This document shows, one piece after another, positions 1-6,168 of a stretch of DNA of 7,761 nucleotides. Source of the stretch: Holosporales bacterium (GTDB taxonomy: Bacteria; Pseudomonadota; Alphaproteobacteria; RUG11792); contig JAISID010000058.1 in NCBI GenBank assembly GCA_031262205.1, forward strand, positions 1 to 7,761, read 5' to 3'. The notes beneath the pieces are model-generated. The model made no database searches, had not been told where the DNA came from, and saw only the letters and a list, made by a program, of their open reading frames with translations. The stretch's first letter is position 1; each line of letters opens with the position of its first letter. Position numbers and translations under genes: made by a program.

Positions 1-1
1 A

Positions 2-175
2 GAGGGATGTAGTACCGTTAAAATGGCGCTTAAATATTATCAAGAGGAAATGACGGAGGCAATGCTTCGACAAGATGTGGATACGGCCAGTCGTTTTACA
101 TACAGACTTTTCCTTTTAACAGAGCTTATTAAGAATAATAATGGGGAGGATATAGTACTAACGCCAATAGGATGA
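2..175 (+). CDS. 3' end of an unrecognised protein (5' end outside window)
   Basis: An open frame runs from the first bases of the window to a TGA at 173-175. It encodes at least 57 residues of protein-like, mixed helical sequence, including MALKYYQEEMTEAMLRQ and RFTYRLFLLTELIKNNNGED, and ends in TPIG. An internal ATG at 23-25 could be a start, but there is no convincing ribosome binding site before it, so I read this as the C-terminal part of a longer gene. A strong hairpin begins 29 bases after the stop and fits the end of a transcript. I do not recognise the family. A hydrophobic frame on the opposite strand overlaps this region, so the coding strand is not certain. Confidence 0.4.
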   Translation, partial: EGCSTVKMALKYYQEEMTEAMLRQDVDTASRFTYRLFLLTELIKNNNGEDIVLTPIG

Positions 176-204
176 TTTCAGTAACTCCCATAACTAAAAC
201 AATT

Positions 205-235
205 AAGAAAAGGAATTTATAAGATTCCTTTTCTT
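205..235 (+). terminator. AT-rich stem-loop, possible terminator of the first gene
   Basis: The arms AAGAAAAGGAAT (205-216) and ATTCCTTTTCTT (224-235) are a perfect 12-bp inverted repeat around a 7-base loop, 29 bases after the stop at 175. The right arm is T-rich and runs into TTG, so it resembles an intrinsic terminator, but the stem has low GC and there is no clean T-tract after it. By symmetry it could also act on the - strand. Confidence 0.4.
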
Positions 236-314
236 TTGTCAATCTTTGTGTAGATGCTTGGCAAGAGAACGTTAAAACTGCAATTCTGTTACTCTGCGGA
301 TGGTAGTTGTATAG

Positions 315-419
315 CGTTTGCAAGGTGATAATTCCCAGTTTAGCGGCGGTGTGTCAATCCGTACTCTCATCCCTTCTCCAAATATTGATGTTGACGATGA
401 GCGAGCAACCAGACTATAA
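315..419 (+). pseudogene. possible degraded gene fragment
   Basis: From 315 to the TAA at 417-419 one + frame gives a protein-like C-terminal stretch (GGVSIRTLIPSPNIDVDDER, then ATRL and stop). It has no start codon. Just upstream, other + frames hold further protein-like pieces, for example VDAWQENVKTAIL from about 250 and LKLQFCYSADGSCI from about 275, each ending in a stop or shifting frame. This pattern fits a frameshifted remnant truncated by the repeat that starts at 438. I do not recognise the protein, and chance open frames cannot be ruled out. Confidence 0.2.
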
Positions 420-437
420 GACCAAACCGCTCCCCAA

Positions 438-542
438 ATAATATTTTTTTGGGAACGAGAGGAACAAGTCCGATTTATAAAGCGTCTTGTCAAGGGCTAT
501 AGAGCGAACGAAGAGAGCGTCCCTTGACAAGCTGCGCTTTAT
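438..542 (+). repeat. palindromic repeat element, copy 1
   Basis: This copy shares several long blocks with the reverse complement of 7586-7735: ATAATATTT (438-446), GGAACGAGA (452-460), CCGATTTATAAAG (470-482), the CAAGGGC core, and a 22-base identical block at 516-537. Its 3' part folds into a long hairpin: ATAAAGCG (477-484) pairs with CGCTTTAT (535-542), and CTTGTCAAGGG (486-496) pairs with CCCTTGACAAG (521-531), around a 24-base loop. The size and palindromic form resemble Rickettsia palindromic elements, but I cannot assign it to a named family. It lies between genes. Confidence 0.75.
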
Positions 543-675
543 CTTCAAAAAATTAGATTTATTAAACAAATACTTTAAAGCTAAATGCACTCTTCATAAG
601 AAAAATACTGGACGACCGCGCGTCTTCGCTAAAACTAGGCGTTTCTTTGCTATTAATTTTTAAAATTGCCGTAGG

Positions 676-921
676 TTGTCATTTGGTATAAGATCAAACA
701 CGGCGACTTTTGGTCTTATTGGAACGATGCTATTAGAGCTTTTGCTTGCCGCTTATTTTATCTCTCTATTTGCCGTAGGGGTTTTATTAACCATTTTTAC
801 GCTGAGTTTTCTGGCTTATTTAAAAGACTATTACAAAAAAGAGCCTTTTAGATTTATAACGTTGGTTTATTCCTTCATAGACTACGTAAAGGAAAAGAAT
901 AATAAGAACGACTTAGAATAA
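676..921 (+). CDS. small putative membrane protein
   Basis: The frame encodes 81 residues from a TTG at 676, or 64 from an ATG at 727. Residues about 18-48 (numbered from the TTG) are a long hydrophobic stretch (LLELLLAAYFISLFAVGVLL and onward) that could form one long or two short membrane helices, followed by a charged Lys/Asp/Glu-rich tail that is probably cytosolic. A -10-like TAAAAT lies at 661-666 without a clear -35 box. It would leave almost no leader for the TTG start and about 50 bases for the ATG start, which slightly favours ATG 727. Neither start has a strong Shine-Dalgarno. The gene converges on rmuC. I recognise no family, and a chance hydrophobic frame is possible. Confidence 0.4.
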   Translation: MSFGIRSNTATFGLIGTMLLELLLAAYFISLFAVGVLLTIFTLSFLAYLKDYYKKEPFRFITLVYSFIDYVKEKNNKNDLE

Positions 922-964
922 AAACCTCTAATATCTTACCGCTCCAAATATCTCATTACGTCGT

Positions 965-1159
965 TTATAGGGTTTTAAGAAACGATTCTGAGCGGAATAA
1001 ACCGTTTTGTCCGCCGCATGGCAAATCCGTTGCACGGTAAATCTTAGAAATAACTTCTGCATCGTCCCTTATTAATATCCTAGAAATTTTACCTGTAATA
1101 AGCTAATCCCCAGCTGTCTCCTTGCGACCGTAAAGTTCCGCTTTTGGTTTTTCTAAATA
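965..1159 (-). pseudogene. possible decayed reading frame with an internal TAG
   Basis: Read on the - strand just downstream of rmuC, one frame gives KPKAELYGRKETAGD, then a TAG (1103-1105), then LITGKISRILIRDDAEVISK and IYRATDLPCGGQNGLFRSES in the same frame before a TAA at 965-967. Both halves look protein-like and share the frame, which suggests one gene broken by a nonsense mutation. There is no clear start codon or ribosome binding site, and I do not recognise the product. This is the only structure I see between the small + strand gene (ending 921) and rmuC (ending 1170). Confidence 0.2.
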
Positions 1160-1169
1160 GTCTTTGGTT

Positions 1170-2504
1170 TTATATCTTTTCCTCGTCTTCTTCGTTGCCT
1201 TCGTAAGGAATTTCTATTTTTTTACTAACTGGTATTCCTCCTTCTGTTCGAATCTTCTCAAGCAACCTAATAACATTGCCTTTTCCAGTCGATAGTTTTT
1301 TATAGGCGTCGTCGTACGAATCTTTGGCTTTTCCTAAACATTTGCCGATATTTTGAAAATCCTCGACGAAACCGCAACATTTTGCATAAAGCGTTTTAGC
1401 GTATTCGACTATCTTCTCGACGCCCTTATTTTGTTTTTCTATATTCCAAAGCGACTCTACGGTTCGAAGCATTGGAAACAGCAAAGACGGAGTCGCAATA
1501 GCTATATGTCTTTCATATGCGTAATCGAACAAACTATTATCTTCGTTTAGAGCCTCTAAATACGCGTGCTCCAGCGGCATGAACATAAAAACGTAACTCA
1601 ATTTGTCTCCAAACAGCTTTTGATATTTTTTTGCCGAAAGCTCGTCTATGTGCCTTTTCGTCGCGTTGACGAACTCTTTTAAATGCTGTTTCTTTTTAAG
1701 CTCGTCGTCTTCTTTTATGTAATCCGCATAACTGTTTAACGTCGTCTTAGCGTCTATAACCATGGTTTTATTCCCAGGCAGATTCACGATATAATCCGGA
1801 ATTTGCGTTTCATTTTCATCAGTTTTATATTGTTTTTGCTTTTCATACTCGACGCCTTCTTTCCACCCCGCGATTTCAAACATTCTCTCAATCTGAATTT
1901 CCGCCCAGTTTCCCTGTAGTTTTTTATTGCCGCGTAAAGCCTTCGTTAATTCGGCCGAGTCGTTGTGTAAAGACTCGCTCGCTTTTTTTAAGTCGCTTAG
2001 CTGTTGCTCAAGCCTGGCCTTGCTATCGATTGTCGCGTCGTTCACTTCCTTCATTTTATCGACGAGAGCTTTCTTGAAATCGCCTAACCTAGCGGAAAAC
2101 GGTTCGATTACCTCGCCGTTTAAACGCGAGGCGTGCGTTTTAGCGGTTTCTTGCAAGACCTTTTGGGAAGTTTCTTTAAATTCTTCTAAAAGCAAGGAAC
2201 GTATATTTTGAAATTCGTCGATTTTCTCGTTTAAATTATTTTCTCTAACTTCCAAAGCGATTTTATTTTTCTCCAGAACTCCCTTTTCATATTCAAGCCT
2301 AGAGATTCTCTCGTCACTGCTCCTCAGTTGAGCGTTACGTTCCTGAAGCAACGCTGCCATCTTTGCATTCTCGATTCTTAACTCGTCAAATTTTTGTTTA
2401 AAACCGCCCGAGTCAGACGAGGCTCTGAACTTTAACGCTCTTACGCATAGCCCGACGAGAACCAAACCCGCCAAAGCAACGACTAGTATCGACGTGGAAA
2501 TCAC
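1170..2504 (-). CDS. rmuC: RmuC-family membrane-anchored putative nuclease
   Basis: The product has 444 residues. Residues 5-22 form an N-terminal membrane anchor, about 36-120 a long charged coiled coil, and about 185-400 the RmuC domain. The domain opens with the family signature LRGNKKLQGNWAEIQIERMF (about 190-209) and carries a PD-(D/E)XK-type set: E202 in WAE, D237 in IPDYIV and D251-x-K253 in VIDAK. RmuC proteins are linked to limiting recombination at inverted repeats, and an RmuC domain also appears in the phage-defence system Shield; the substrate here is unknown. The start is GTG at 2502-2504 with GAGG just upstream; the overlapping ATG is followed at once by a stop. It lies 36 bases downstream of rloB and is probably co-transcribed. 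Its codons look more GC-rich than those of rloA and rloB, nearer to the capsid gene, so it may be a resident gene joined by an incoming pair. Confidence 0.95.
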   Translation of the reverse strand: MISTSILVVALAGLVLVGLCVRALKFRASSDSGGFKQKFDELRIENAKMAALLQERNAQLRSSDERISRLEYEKGVLEKNKIALEVRENNLNEKIDEFQNIRSLLLEEFKETSQKVLQETAKTHASRLNGEVIEPFSARLGDFKKALVDKMKEVNDATIDSKARLEQQLSDLKKASESLHNDSAELTKALRGNKKLQGNWAEIQIERMFEIAGWKEGVEYEKQKQYKTDENETQIPDYIVNLPGNKTMVIDAKTTLNSYADYIKEDDELKKKQHLKEFVNATKRHIDELSAKKYQKLFGDKLSYVFMFMPLEHAYLEALNEDNSLFDYAYERHIAIATPSLLFPMLRTVESLWNIEKQNKGVEKIVEYAKTLYAKCCGFVEDFQNIGKCLGKAKDSYDDAYKKLSTGKGNVIRLLEKIRTEGGIPVSKKIEIPYEGNEEDEEKI

Positions 2505-2540
2505 ATAACCTCTATTTAATAGTAAAACATATATTAATTT

Positions 2541-3128
2541 CTAGTCGGTTTTTATCAGTTTTTCAACCAATTCATATACGGTAGAACCATTTCTTTCAAG
2601 GATTAATCGGTCTTCGTTATTATGTTCTATCTCTTTCGCGATTTGTATTGCTTGTTTAATTTTTGGTAAGGTAAAATCTCTTTTTTTAGTCCCTTTATCA
2701 TAATCTGGAATGTACTTTTTCAGCTCCTTGAGACACTTTTTTCCTGTTAACAGTCCCTTTGGCTTTTTCTCAAGAAAATGTAACAATAAGTGAAACTCAA
2801 AGCATGGATTACTTATTGCCAAATGATTTTTGCCTGGCTTCTCATCTCGCCATTTAAATAGCTCGTCAAAAGCCTTTTTTGGATTATTGTCTACATCAAG
2901 TACTAACCAAACTTCGTCTGCTCCCTTATACTGTGGACGTCCTTTTGCTTTTAGAATACTCCTGGGATCGGTTTTCTTACCGCACTTGAAAATTTTTGCA
3001 AAACTGCTGTCATTATTCATAAGAGTCTTAATTATTTCAAAATATTCCGGCTCCGTTTTTTCTCCTTCCGTAACGATGAGATAAGTTTTTTTCGACTTCT
3101 TAAAACCTTGCCCTCTGTCAGATCCCAC
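2541..3128 (-). CDS. rloB: RloB family protein (Toprim-like putative nuclease)
   Basis: The product has 195 residues and the full RloB pattern: a strand plus acidic loop LIVTEGEKTEPEYF (17-30), an acidic DxD motif in DEVWLVLDVD (71-80), the signature AISNPCFEFHLLLHF (104-118) and a C-terminal NGSTVYELVEKL (180-191). A Glu loop followed by DxD is typical of Toprim-type metal-binding sites, so a nuclease role is inferred, not shown. RloB was named from R-linked ORFs in type I restriction-modification loci and is usually paired with RloA. The start is GTG at 3126-3128; its GAGG Shine-Dalgarno overlaps the TGA of rloA, so translation is probably coupled. The ATPase-Toprim pairing resembles PARIS (AriA-AriB) in architecture, but RloB is a different family from AriB. 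Confidence 0.92.
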   Translation of the reverse strand: MGSDRGQGFKKSKKTYLIVTEGEKTEPEYFEIIKTLMNNDSSFAKIFKCGKKTDPRSILKAKGRPQYKGADEVWLVLDVDNNPKKAFDELFKWRDEKPGKNHLAISNPCFEFHLLLHFLEKKPKGLLTGKKCLKELKKYIPDYDKGTKKRDFTLPKIKQAIQIAKEIEHNNEDRLILERNGSTVYELVEKLIKTD

Positions 3129-3136
3129 TGCTTACC

Positions 3137-4420
3137 TCATGCGACGAAATGCATAACGTTTGGAATTCCGCCAAATTTTCCTTGTAAATAATCCCTCATA
3201 TCTTCCTCGTTATCTTTAAATGAACACAAAGAAAACATATCGGAACAACCGTCTGGTTTTCTTTCTGTAAACCACACTTCGTCGCGACGTAATATATTCG
3301 AATTCAATAATTGAACGTCGTGAGTCGTTATAATTAATTGAGTTCTGGTGTCTTTCGAGCAACGGCTTAAATATCTTTCAATTAACGCGTTTGTTAATTC
3401 AGAGTGCAAACTACGATCAAATTCGTCAAATATAAGCAATCTATCGGATTTCGGCGCCAGAATCTTCATAAACAGTGGTAAAAGTATATTTACCATTTTT
3501 AACGAACCGTCTGATTCTCTTGTGCGATCAAACGGCACTTCTTTTCCATCCGCTTTTTTATGAAAAAATCCCGATCGTTTTGATATTATTTTTTCCCCTT
3601 TACGAATGAAGACTAAATTGTCCTGAGGATTAAGCTTTGTAGGTTGATTTTCTGGAATACTAGATAAGACTTTTATAAGTTCCAGTGGCAAATTTGTTGG
3701 GACTTCTATACTTCCAATGCGAGATATTCCGATATCTATTTCCTGCAATATTTCATTTATTCCTTCATTTTCAGGCGTGCCATCTTCATAATAAACCGGC
3801 GGTAATTCAAAATTAGTATTTGAGTTTTCTATCCTCAATTTGAGAAACCAATTCCAAATTGGTGTAAAATGCTCAAAATTAAAAGCGGCTGTGTTTTCTA
3901 AAAAAGTTTGCTTAGCAGTAAAGATCTTACTTTTAATTAATAATTTTAAAATATCGAGTTGCTTGCTTCCTTTTAAATTTTTTTCTCCTAAGGATATGTC
4001 TCGTTTCTTCTTTATATATAATTCATCTTCCATATCGTCTGGATTAATTATTGCGAGTCTCTCTTTGACAATTTCAGCCTGCGTTACCGATACCGTATAA
4101 CGATAAATTGTATCTTTAACTAAGATTTTTATATCAAATGTCGATGGTTCTTTTAAGTATTTATCATCTAAAAGAAAAGGATCCGCTATTTGCGGCGTTA
4201 CGCCGTTCAAAACAATAGTTTGTAAGGCTTTCAACGCCAATACAAAATTGCTTTTACCGGAAGCGTTTCCCCCATATATAGAAGCGATTGGAAGAACTTT
4301 AAAATTATACGGCAACTCGCAGATTCGATTTGAACTACGCTCTTCTTCAGTCGCGACCATGGAAAATTTTGTTTCTTCTTTGAAAGATTTATAATTCTTA
4401 ATCGAAAACTCTATTATCAT
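3137..4420 (-). CDS. rloA: RloA, AAA15-type ATPase of a defence module
   Basis: The product has 427 residues and is an ABC/SMC-like AAA15 ATPase. It opens with IIEFSIKNYKSFKEETKFSM. Walker A is GGNASGKSN (50-58), the ABC-type signature RESDGSLKM (301-309), Walker B RLLIFDEFDRSLH (327-339, with D332 and E333) and the H-loop TTHD (365-368). RloA-like C-terminal motifs follow: RRDEVWFTERKPDG (378-391) and YLQGKFGGIPN (411-421). All ATPase motifs are intact. It probably senses a trigger or gates the RloB effector; the trigger is unknown. The ATG at 4418-4420 has only a weak AGAGAA site 8 bases upstream. It is the first gene of the operon, with a good promoter just upstream, and 8 bases separate its stop from the rloB start. 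Confidence 0.94.
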   Translation of the reverse strand: MIIEFSIKNYKSFKEETKFSMVATEEERSSNRICELPYNFKVLPIASIYGGNASGKSNFVLALKALQTIVLNGVTPQIADPFLLDDKYLKEPSTFDIKILVKDTIYRYTVSVTQAEIVKERLAIINPDDMEDELYIKKKRDISLGEKNLKGSKQLDILKLLIKSKIFTAKQTFLENTAAFNFEHFTPIWNWFLKLRIENSNTNFELPPVYYEDGTPENEGINEILQEIDIGISRIGSIEVPTNLPLELIKVLSSIPENQPTKLNPQDNLVFIRKGEKIISKRSGFFHKKADGKEVPFDRTRESDGSLKMVNILLPLFMKILAPKSDRLLIFDEFDRSLHSELTNALIERYLSRCSKDTRTQLIITTHDVQLLNSNILRRDEVWFTERKPDGCSDMFSLCSFKDNEEDMRDYLQGKFGGIPNVMHFVA

Positions 4421-4450
4421 TATTTATTTCTCTATACCCGCATAGTACTA

Positions 4451-4479
4451 ATTCTACCAACGCCTTTCTCTAAAGGCAA
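4451..4479 (-). promoter_or_regulatory. sigma70-type promoter of the rloA-rloB-rmuC operon
   Basis: On the - strand a -35 box TTGCCT (4474-4479, 4 of 6 to consensus) and a -10 box TAGAAT (4451-4456, 5 of 6) are separated by exactly 17 bases. The predicted start point lies about 25 bases before the rloA ATG. The spacer and -35 overlap a 6-bp hairpin (4462-4477). A second -10-like TATAAT (4570-4575), nearer the tRNA end, has no good -35. Confidence 0.6.
4462..4477. repeat. small inverted repeat within the rlo promoter
   Basis: GCCTTT (4462-4467) and AAAGGC (4472-4477) are a perfect 6-bp inverted repeat around CTCT. It covers part of the -35 box and the spacer of the predicted rlo promoter, so it could be an operator half-site pair. 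Being upstream of the predicted start point, it would be in RNA only if transcription reads through from the tRNA gene. Confidence 0.35.
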
Positions 4480-4532
4480 ACGCATTGCGAAACAAAATTC
4501 CTCCTTCGACAAGAGAGTCGCGAGCAATGCGT
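4480..4532. repeat. 9-bp inverted repeat upstream of the rlo promoter
   Basis: ACGCATTGC (4480-4488) and GCAATGCGT (4524-4532) are perfect inverted repeats 35 bases apart, directly upstream of the rlo -35 box and downstream of the tRNA 3' end on the same strand. As RNA it would be a hairpin in the tRNA trailer without a T-tract; as DNA it could be a regulator site. I see no other gene in 4533-4599. Confidence 0.4.
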
Positions 4533-4599
4533 ATGGGAGAAAAAATAATTTGTAAACTTTCAAGAGGGTATTATAACCTGAAAATAGATCGGGTAGGAA

Positions 4600-4675
4600 T
4601 GGTGGTCGCAGCAGGACTCGAACCTGCGACTTCCGCGATGTGAACGCGATACTCTACCAACTGAGTTATGCGACC
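4600..4675 (-). tRNA. tRNA-Val (anticodon CAC)
   Basis: The 76-base - strand sequence folds as a full cloverleaf: acceptor GGTCGCA with TGCGACC, D-arm ACTC/GAGT, anticodon stem TCGCG/CGCGG around loop TTCACAT, and T-arm GCAGG-TTCGAGT-CCTGC. The anticodon CAC (4640-4642, read on the - strand) decodes the valine codon GUG. The discriminator is A and CCA is encoded in the gene. It is transcribed toward the rlo operon and divergently from the capsid gene. I see no second copy of its 3' end in the window that would mark it as a phage attachment site. Confidence 0.97.
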
Positions 4676-4686
4676 GTCCGTATTCG

Positions 4687-4715
4687 ATTATCACATGTTT
4701 CCGATCGGAACAAAA
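4687..4715 (-). promoter_or_regulatory. possible promoter of tRNA-Val
   Basis: On the - strand a -10-like GATAAT (4687-4692) lies 11 bases upstream of the tRNA 5' end, a normal distance. The -35 is weak: TTTTGT (4710-4715) at 17-base spacing or TTGTTC (4708-4713) at 15. Confidence 0.35.
4699..4710. repeat. perfect 12-bp palindrome between tRNA-Val and capsid
   Basis: TTCCGATCGGAA is a perfect palindrome in the 83-base divergent gap between the tRNA and the capsid gene, inside the spacer of the possible tRNA promoter. It could be a repressor operator; palindromes this short also arise by chance. Confidence 0.35.
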
Positions 4716-4744
4716 CCGTAAAAAAGATTAACCAACATTATTTA

Positions 4745-4750
4745 AAAGGA
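4745..4750 (+). promoter_or_regulatory. ribosome binding site deciding the capsid start
   Basis: AAAGGA lies 8 bases before the ATG at 4759. Together with the in-frame stop at 4729 it fixes the short N-terminus, so the missing scaffold domain is not a start-calling error. Confidence 0.7.
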
Positions 4751-4758
4751 AAACTATT

Positions 4759-5724
4759 ATGAAAATTAACGAACTAAGACCGACTTTGCCCGAAAGTCCT
4801 ATTTTCGACGCAAAGAAATTCTCCGCTTTTCTCAAAGGAAACGCAGACGGTAACGATCCCGTCGACTTGCCGTCTTCCGCAATACATTCGATAAACGCGA
4901 AAATTAAAACGCTAAGTCCGATTAAATCTCTCGCGAAGGTGACGATTACGTCCGGCGACAGGCTAGACGTCGTGGTCGATACCGAAGATTCGGACGCTTT
5001 CGGATGGATAACCGACGAGGTAATCAAATACGACGACATATCGTCCGTATCGAAGATTTCCATTTATCTCCATCAACTATTCGCAAAACCGAGAGTAGCC
5101 CACACGCTGCTCGAGGATCACACGGCTAACGTCGAGGAGTTTATAAACGAAAAGATAACGGCGCAAATGGCGGCGGCCGAGAACAAATCCTTCCTCTTCG
5201 GAGACGGAATATCTCAACCTAAAGGGATTCTGAAATACGAAATTTCCACGGAAGGAGCAAAGCCCCGAACGATAGAGGGCGTGGCGGGCGGAGAGCCTGG
5301 CCGAATAACCGATTATTCAAAAATAGTCGAGCTTATGGAGAAACTGCCGTCTAAATATTTATGCAACGCCAGCTGGATAATGTCTAGAAACGCCGCGTCT
5401 CATATAAGAACAATTAAGGATGAAACGACGAACAAGTTCCTATGGCAAAATTCCATAGCGCACGGAGTTCCCGACACGCTTCTTGGATACCCCGTCGTCG
5501 TCTGCGACGATATGCCGAAGGTCTCGACCGAGGAAGAATCATGCGTTCCCGTGCTGTTTGCAAATCTCTACGAAGGATATCAAATCGCCGAAAAACCGCA
5601 TGTTAATATACTAAGAGACCCGTTTAACTCCAAACCGTTCGTCGAATTCTACGCGACCAAACGAGTAGGCGGCGACGTGGTCAATTTTGACGCTATCAAG
5701 GCCTTGGTGCTGAAAAGAGCATAA
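4759..5724 (+). CDS. GTA/HK97-type major capsid protein lacking the scaffold domain
   Basis: The product has 321 residues and closely follows the RcGTA major capsid (g5) pattern as I recall it: VVVDTEDSDAFGW (71-83), IYLHQLFAKPRVAHTLLED (102-120), AAENKSFLFGDGISQPKGIL (139-158), LGYPVVVCDDMP (242-253), GYQIAEKPHVNILRDPFNSK (273-292) and FYATKRVGGDVVNFDAIK (297-314). The family is normally near 400 residues because an N-terminal delta (scaffold) domain is removed on maturation. Here FSAFLKG at 21-27 leads straight into the mature-type fold. The start is firm: ATG at 4759 has AAAGGA 8 bases upstream, and an in-frame TAA at 4729-4731 bars extension. No portal, protease or terminase is in the window, but a GTA-type holin follows. 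There are no frameshifts, which suggests it is maintained. It could be a domesticated shell rather than part of an active particle. Confidence 0.93.
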   Translation: MKINELRPTLPESPIFDAKKFSAFLKGNADGNDPVDLPSSAIHSINAKIKTLSPIKSLAKVTITSGDRLDVVVDTEDSDAFGWITDEVIKYDDISSVSKISIYLHQLFAKPRVAHTLLEDHTANVEEFINEKITAQMAAAENKSFLFGDGISQPKGILKYEISTEGAKPRTIEGVAGGEPGRITDYSKIVELMEKLPSKYLCNASWIMSRNAASHIRTIKDETTNKFLWQNSIAHGVPDTLLGYPVVVCDDMPKVSTEEESCVPVLFANLYEGYQIAEKPHVNILRDPFNSKPFVEFYATKRVGGDVVNFDAIKALVLKRA

Positions 5725-5732
5725 AACGCCCC

Positions 5733-5750
5733 GTCCTTCAATTTGAGGAC
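5733..5750 (+). terminator. weak stem-loop after the capsid gene
   Basis: GTCCT (5733-5737) pairs with AGGAC (5746-5750) around 8 bases, starting 8 bases after the capsid TAA. There is no T-tract, so termination is uncertain and the holin may be co-transcribed. Confidence 0.3.
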
Positions 5751-6168
5751 AAACCGCTCCGTCGTCGAAACGGCGAGCAAATATAAACAACGAACGCCGA
5801 GCGCTAACTTTATAACGGCGTAATCTAAATAATCCAAAACATAAAAATTCAACCGATTTGCGAAACGTTTCGTTAATGAAATTCTAAATTTCAGAAATGA
5901 ACGCTTAGTAAATATACGGTTGAAAAGGCCGAGGAGAATCTCGTCTTGAAACTTTTTATTCAAAATTCGAGCGCGAAACGAATCCTTTGGCTTAGTTCAA
6001 AAACTCGGCTTCAAAGACTATGCCTCAAGGGGTTTAAAGACCTCGCGAAAAACGCTTTAAAAAAGGCTTTATGAGAGGGTTTTAAAAGAGCCGAAAAAAG
6101 CGGGAATAATTCCGTTAGTACAGGATTTATTCCAAAACACTTCATATTTAAAGAAAGGAATTATAAAA
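5751..6168. other. gene-free stretch between capsid and holin
   Basis: I find no convincing gene here. A + frame without a start codon runs to about 6072 (VEKAEENLVLKLFIQN to LAKNALKKAL), and a - strand frame with a TTG start at 5963 overlaps the capsid end; neither has a recognisable motif. An imperfect hairpin (GCTCCGT with ACGGCGAGC) lies near 5756-5778. The stretch may be the eroded remains of phage or GTA genes once between capsid and holin. The holin Shine-Dalgarno AAAGGA lies at 6154-6159. Confidence 0.5.

Noticed and set aside
129..323. Small - strand frame with a hydrophobic C-terminal stretch.
   Set aside because: It runs antisense to the open + strand gene end (2-175) and across the perfect hairpin at 205-235, has a TTG-type start and no clear Shine-Dalgarno. 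A chance frame is more likely.
272..493. A 73-codon - strand frame.
   Set aside because: It runs into the palindromic repeat and across the possible + strand gene remnant, with no recognisable motif.
1927..2211. Open frame on the + strand inside rmuC.
   Set aside because: It is antisense to a clear RmuC domain and only a shadow of its codons, as are the + frames inside rloA and rloB.
2541..4420. Reading rloA-rloB as a PARIS (AriA-AriB) system.
   Set aside because: The ATPase type is alike, but the second protein carries RloB signatures (SNPCFEFHLLLHF and STVYELVEKL), not those of the DUF4435 family of AriB.
4600..4675. tRNA-Val as a phage or GTA attachment site.
   Set aside because: No direct repeat of the tRNA 3' end was found elsewhere in the window, no integrase is present, and the capsid lies on the 5' side of the tRNA, not the 3' side where integration is usual.
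5649..5963. A 104-codon - strand frame overlapping the capsid 3' end.
   Set aside because: It overlaps a well-supported gene, has a TTG start and basic low-complexity content, and shows no family motif.
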